Source of the DNA: an uncultured Bacteroidota bacterium | GTDB lineage: Bacteria > Bacteroidota > Bacteroidia > Chitinophagales > Chitinophagaceae | Assembly (NCBI GenBank): GCA_902826165.1 | Contig: CADEDV010000028.1 | Location: forward strand, 16,994 to 50,229 | Direction of reading: 5' to 3' | Length of the DNA: 33,236 nt | Part shown: positions 32,605 through 33,236 of the stretch, piece by piece | How the letters are laid out: each line of letters begins with the position of its first letter | Numbering within the stretch: the stretch's first letter is position 1 | Notes under the pieces: generated by a model | Database searches by the model: none | What the model saw: the letters and a program-made list of their open reading frames with translations, nothing else | Told to the model about the DNA's origin: nothing | Program-made: the position numbers and the translations under genes

Positions 32605-32949
32605 CTATCCCTGTCCCAAAAGCTGGTACAGGGTAAGGATAATAATTAAAACGAGGATAGACGTATAGATCAGCTTGGTATATTTAACCAGCCAGTTGGG
32701 CAGGTAAATATCAAAATTGTCTTTCGTTGAGTTGGAGTATTGTCGGGCCATAACTGTTAAAGGGCAAAAGAATTTAAAAGCCAGCAGCGTAATTCCTTCT
32801 AAAGCGAACAGTCCGTAGCCGATCCACAACCATTTGTCCAGCTTATTGGTCAGCACTGCATAGAGCATGTAAAAAATGACCACGTTGAAAAACAACCAGA
32901 CCATTGTATGGATGACTTTGATAAGGCGCAGTTTCGTTTCGTTTTTCAT
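32605..32949 (-). CDS. Small membrane protein, DUF2784-like
   Basis: This 114-aa protein has three predicted membrane helices (about 10-32, 40-60 and 90-110). FKFFCPLTVMARQY between helices two and three recalls the CPLTxxE motif of DUF2784. The function of that family is unknown. The gene begins with ATG at 32949 and appears to be alone; the hairpin at 33109 ends the neighbouring gene to its right. Confidence 0.65.
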   Translation of the reverse strand: MKNETKLRLIKVIHTMVWLFFNVVIFYMLYAVLTNKLDKWLWIGYGLFALEGITLLAFKFFCPLTVMARQYSNSTKDNFDIYLPNWLVKYTKLIYTSILVLIIILTLYQLLGQG

Positions 32950-33108
32950 GTTGCAGTAGTTGGAAAGGAAACGGTATGCAAGTTACTGCTTAAATGCAGT
33001 GACTGAACGGGCAAACCGCCCTGGTGATTCACGATTCCTCTTTTTATTTTTTCCCCTGCGGTTTCAAACGGGCTGCTTTGCCTGGTGTTAACCTGCAGGG
33101 GTGATAAT

Positions 33109-33138
33109 AAAACTGCGAAACACTTGTTTCGCAGTTTT
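33109..33138. terminator. Terminator of the gene entering from the right edge
   Basis: A perfect 12-pair stem (AAAACTGCGAAA / TTTCGCAGTTTT) with a six-base loop. The T run on the minus strand fits termination of the partial gene at 33157, and the A/T arms could serve both strands. Confidence 0.75.
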
Positions 33139-33156
33139 GAAAAGTGGGGCAGGGTA

Positions 33157-33236
33157 TTATTGTTTTTTGCAGGTGAACGTGACCCACAGTTTATGCGTGT
33201 CATCTCCCTGTTCAAACAAGGAACCATTTATGGTGG
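33157..33236 (-). CDS. C-terminal tail of a gene entering from the right edge
   Basis: The minus-strand frame is open from the right edge and ends with NGSLFEQGDDTHKLWVTF then TCKKQ and TAA at 33159-33157. The T-rich hairpin follows directly. Only about 26 residues are visible, so no family can be named. The frame is supported by the codon pattern and the following terminator. Confidence 0.5.
   Translation of the reverse strand, partial: TINGSLFEQGDDTHKLWVTFTCKKQ

Noticed and set aside
32946-33227. A 93-aa open frame at the right edge
   Set aside because: It crosses the perfect terminator hairpin at 33109-33138, and a better frame for the edge gene ends just before that hairpin.

Overview
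The window looks like chromosomal DNA of a Bacteroidota bacterium, most likely Chitinophagaceae-like. The evidence is a C-terminal type IX secretion (T9SS) sorting domain, many short-lipobox lipoproteins, a LytS-type kinase fused to a two-component-regulator propeller, ECF sigma/anti-sigma pairs, TAnnTTTG-type promoter boxes and several TTG starts. No phage, IS element, plasmid origin or CRISPR array is visible. The assignment rests on gene content only.

Layout. 1-5671: a secreted amidase (cut by the left edge), a proline-iminopeptidase-like lipoprotein, and a large FAD/Fe-S 2-hydroxyacid dehydrogenase. 5778-10144: a LytTR response regulator overlapping a 1205-aa propeller-GAF-LytS kinase. 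10208-15254: a surface-protein run on the minus strand, comprising a YadA-head/S74 protein, a fibre-like protein and a seven-repeat T9SS propeller. A decayed coiled-coil tail lies between the first two. 15255-15898: a decayed stretch, including a GIY-YIG fragment, next to tRNA-Leu(CAA). 15956-16471: hscB.

16516-22597 is the most interesting region. It holds an ECF sigma factor, a membrane TPR protein resembling an anti-sigma factor, a DUF4382 lipoprotein, and (opposite strand) a lipoprotein plus an exported, membrane-anchored TPR-CHAT caspase-like protein. Upstream of the sigma gene, the DUF4382 gene and the lipoprotein-CHAT unit lies the same motif, GGTTACA-N16-(G/T)TAC, in the same orientation and 17-26 bases before the start codon. 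I infer that this is the promoter of one sigma-controlled regulon ending in a periplasmic caspase-like protease.

22729-27704 is mostly housekeeping: a saccharopine/alanine-dehydrogenase-like enzyme, a small lipoprotein, trmN6, tsaD and a MacB-like permease. 27812-31464 is a second sigma/anti-sigma pair (RskA type, with an unusual Cys-x-Cys in the sensor domain), divergent from a propeller lipoprotein, a CPVC thioredoxin-like protein and a DM13 lipoprotein. This suggests an envelope redox response. 31482-33236 holds a pyridoxamine-phosphate-oxidase-like protein, a broken secreted-protein gene, a DUF2784-like membrane protein and the C-terminal tail of a gene entering from the right edge.
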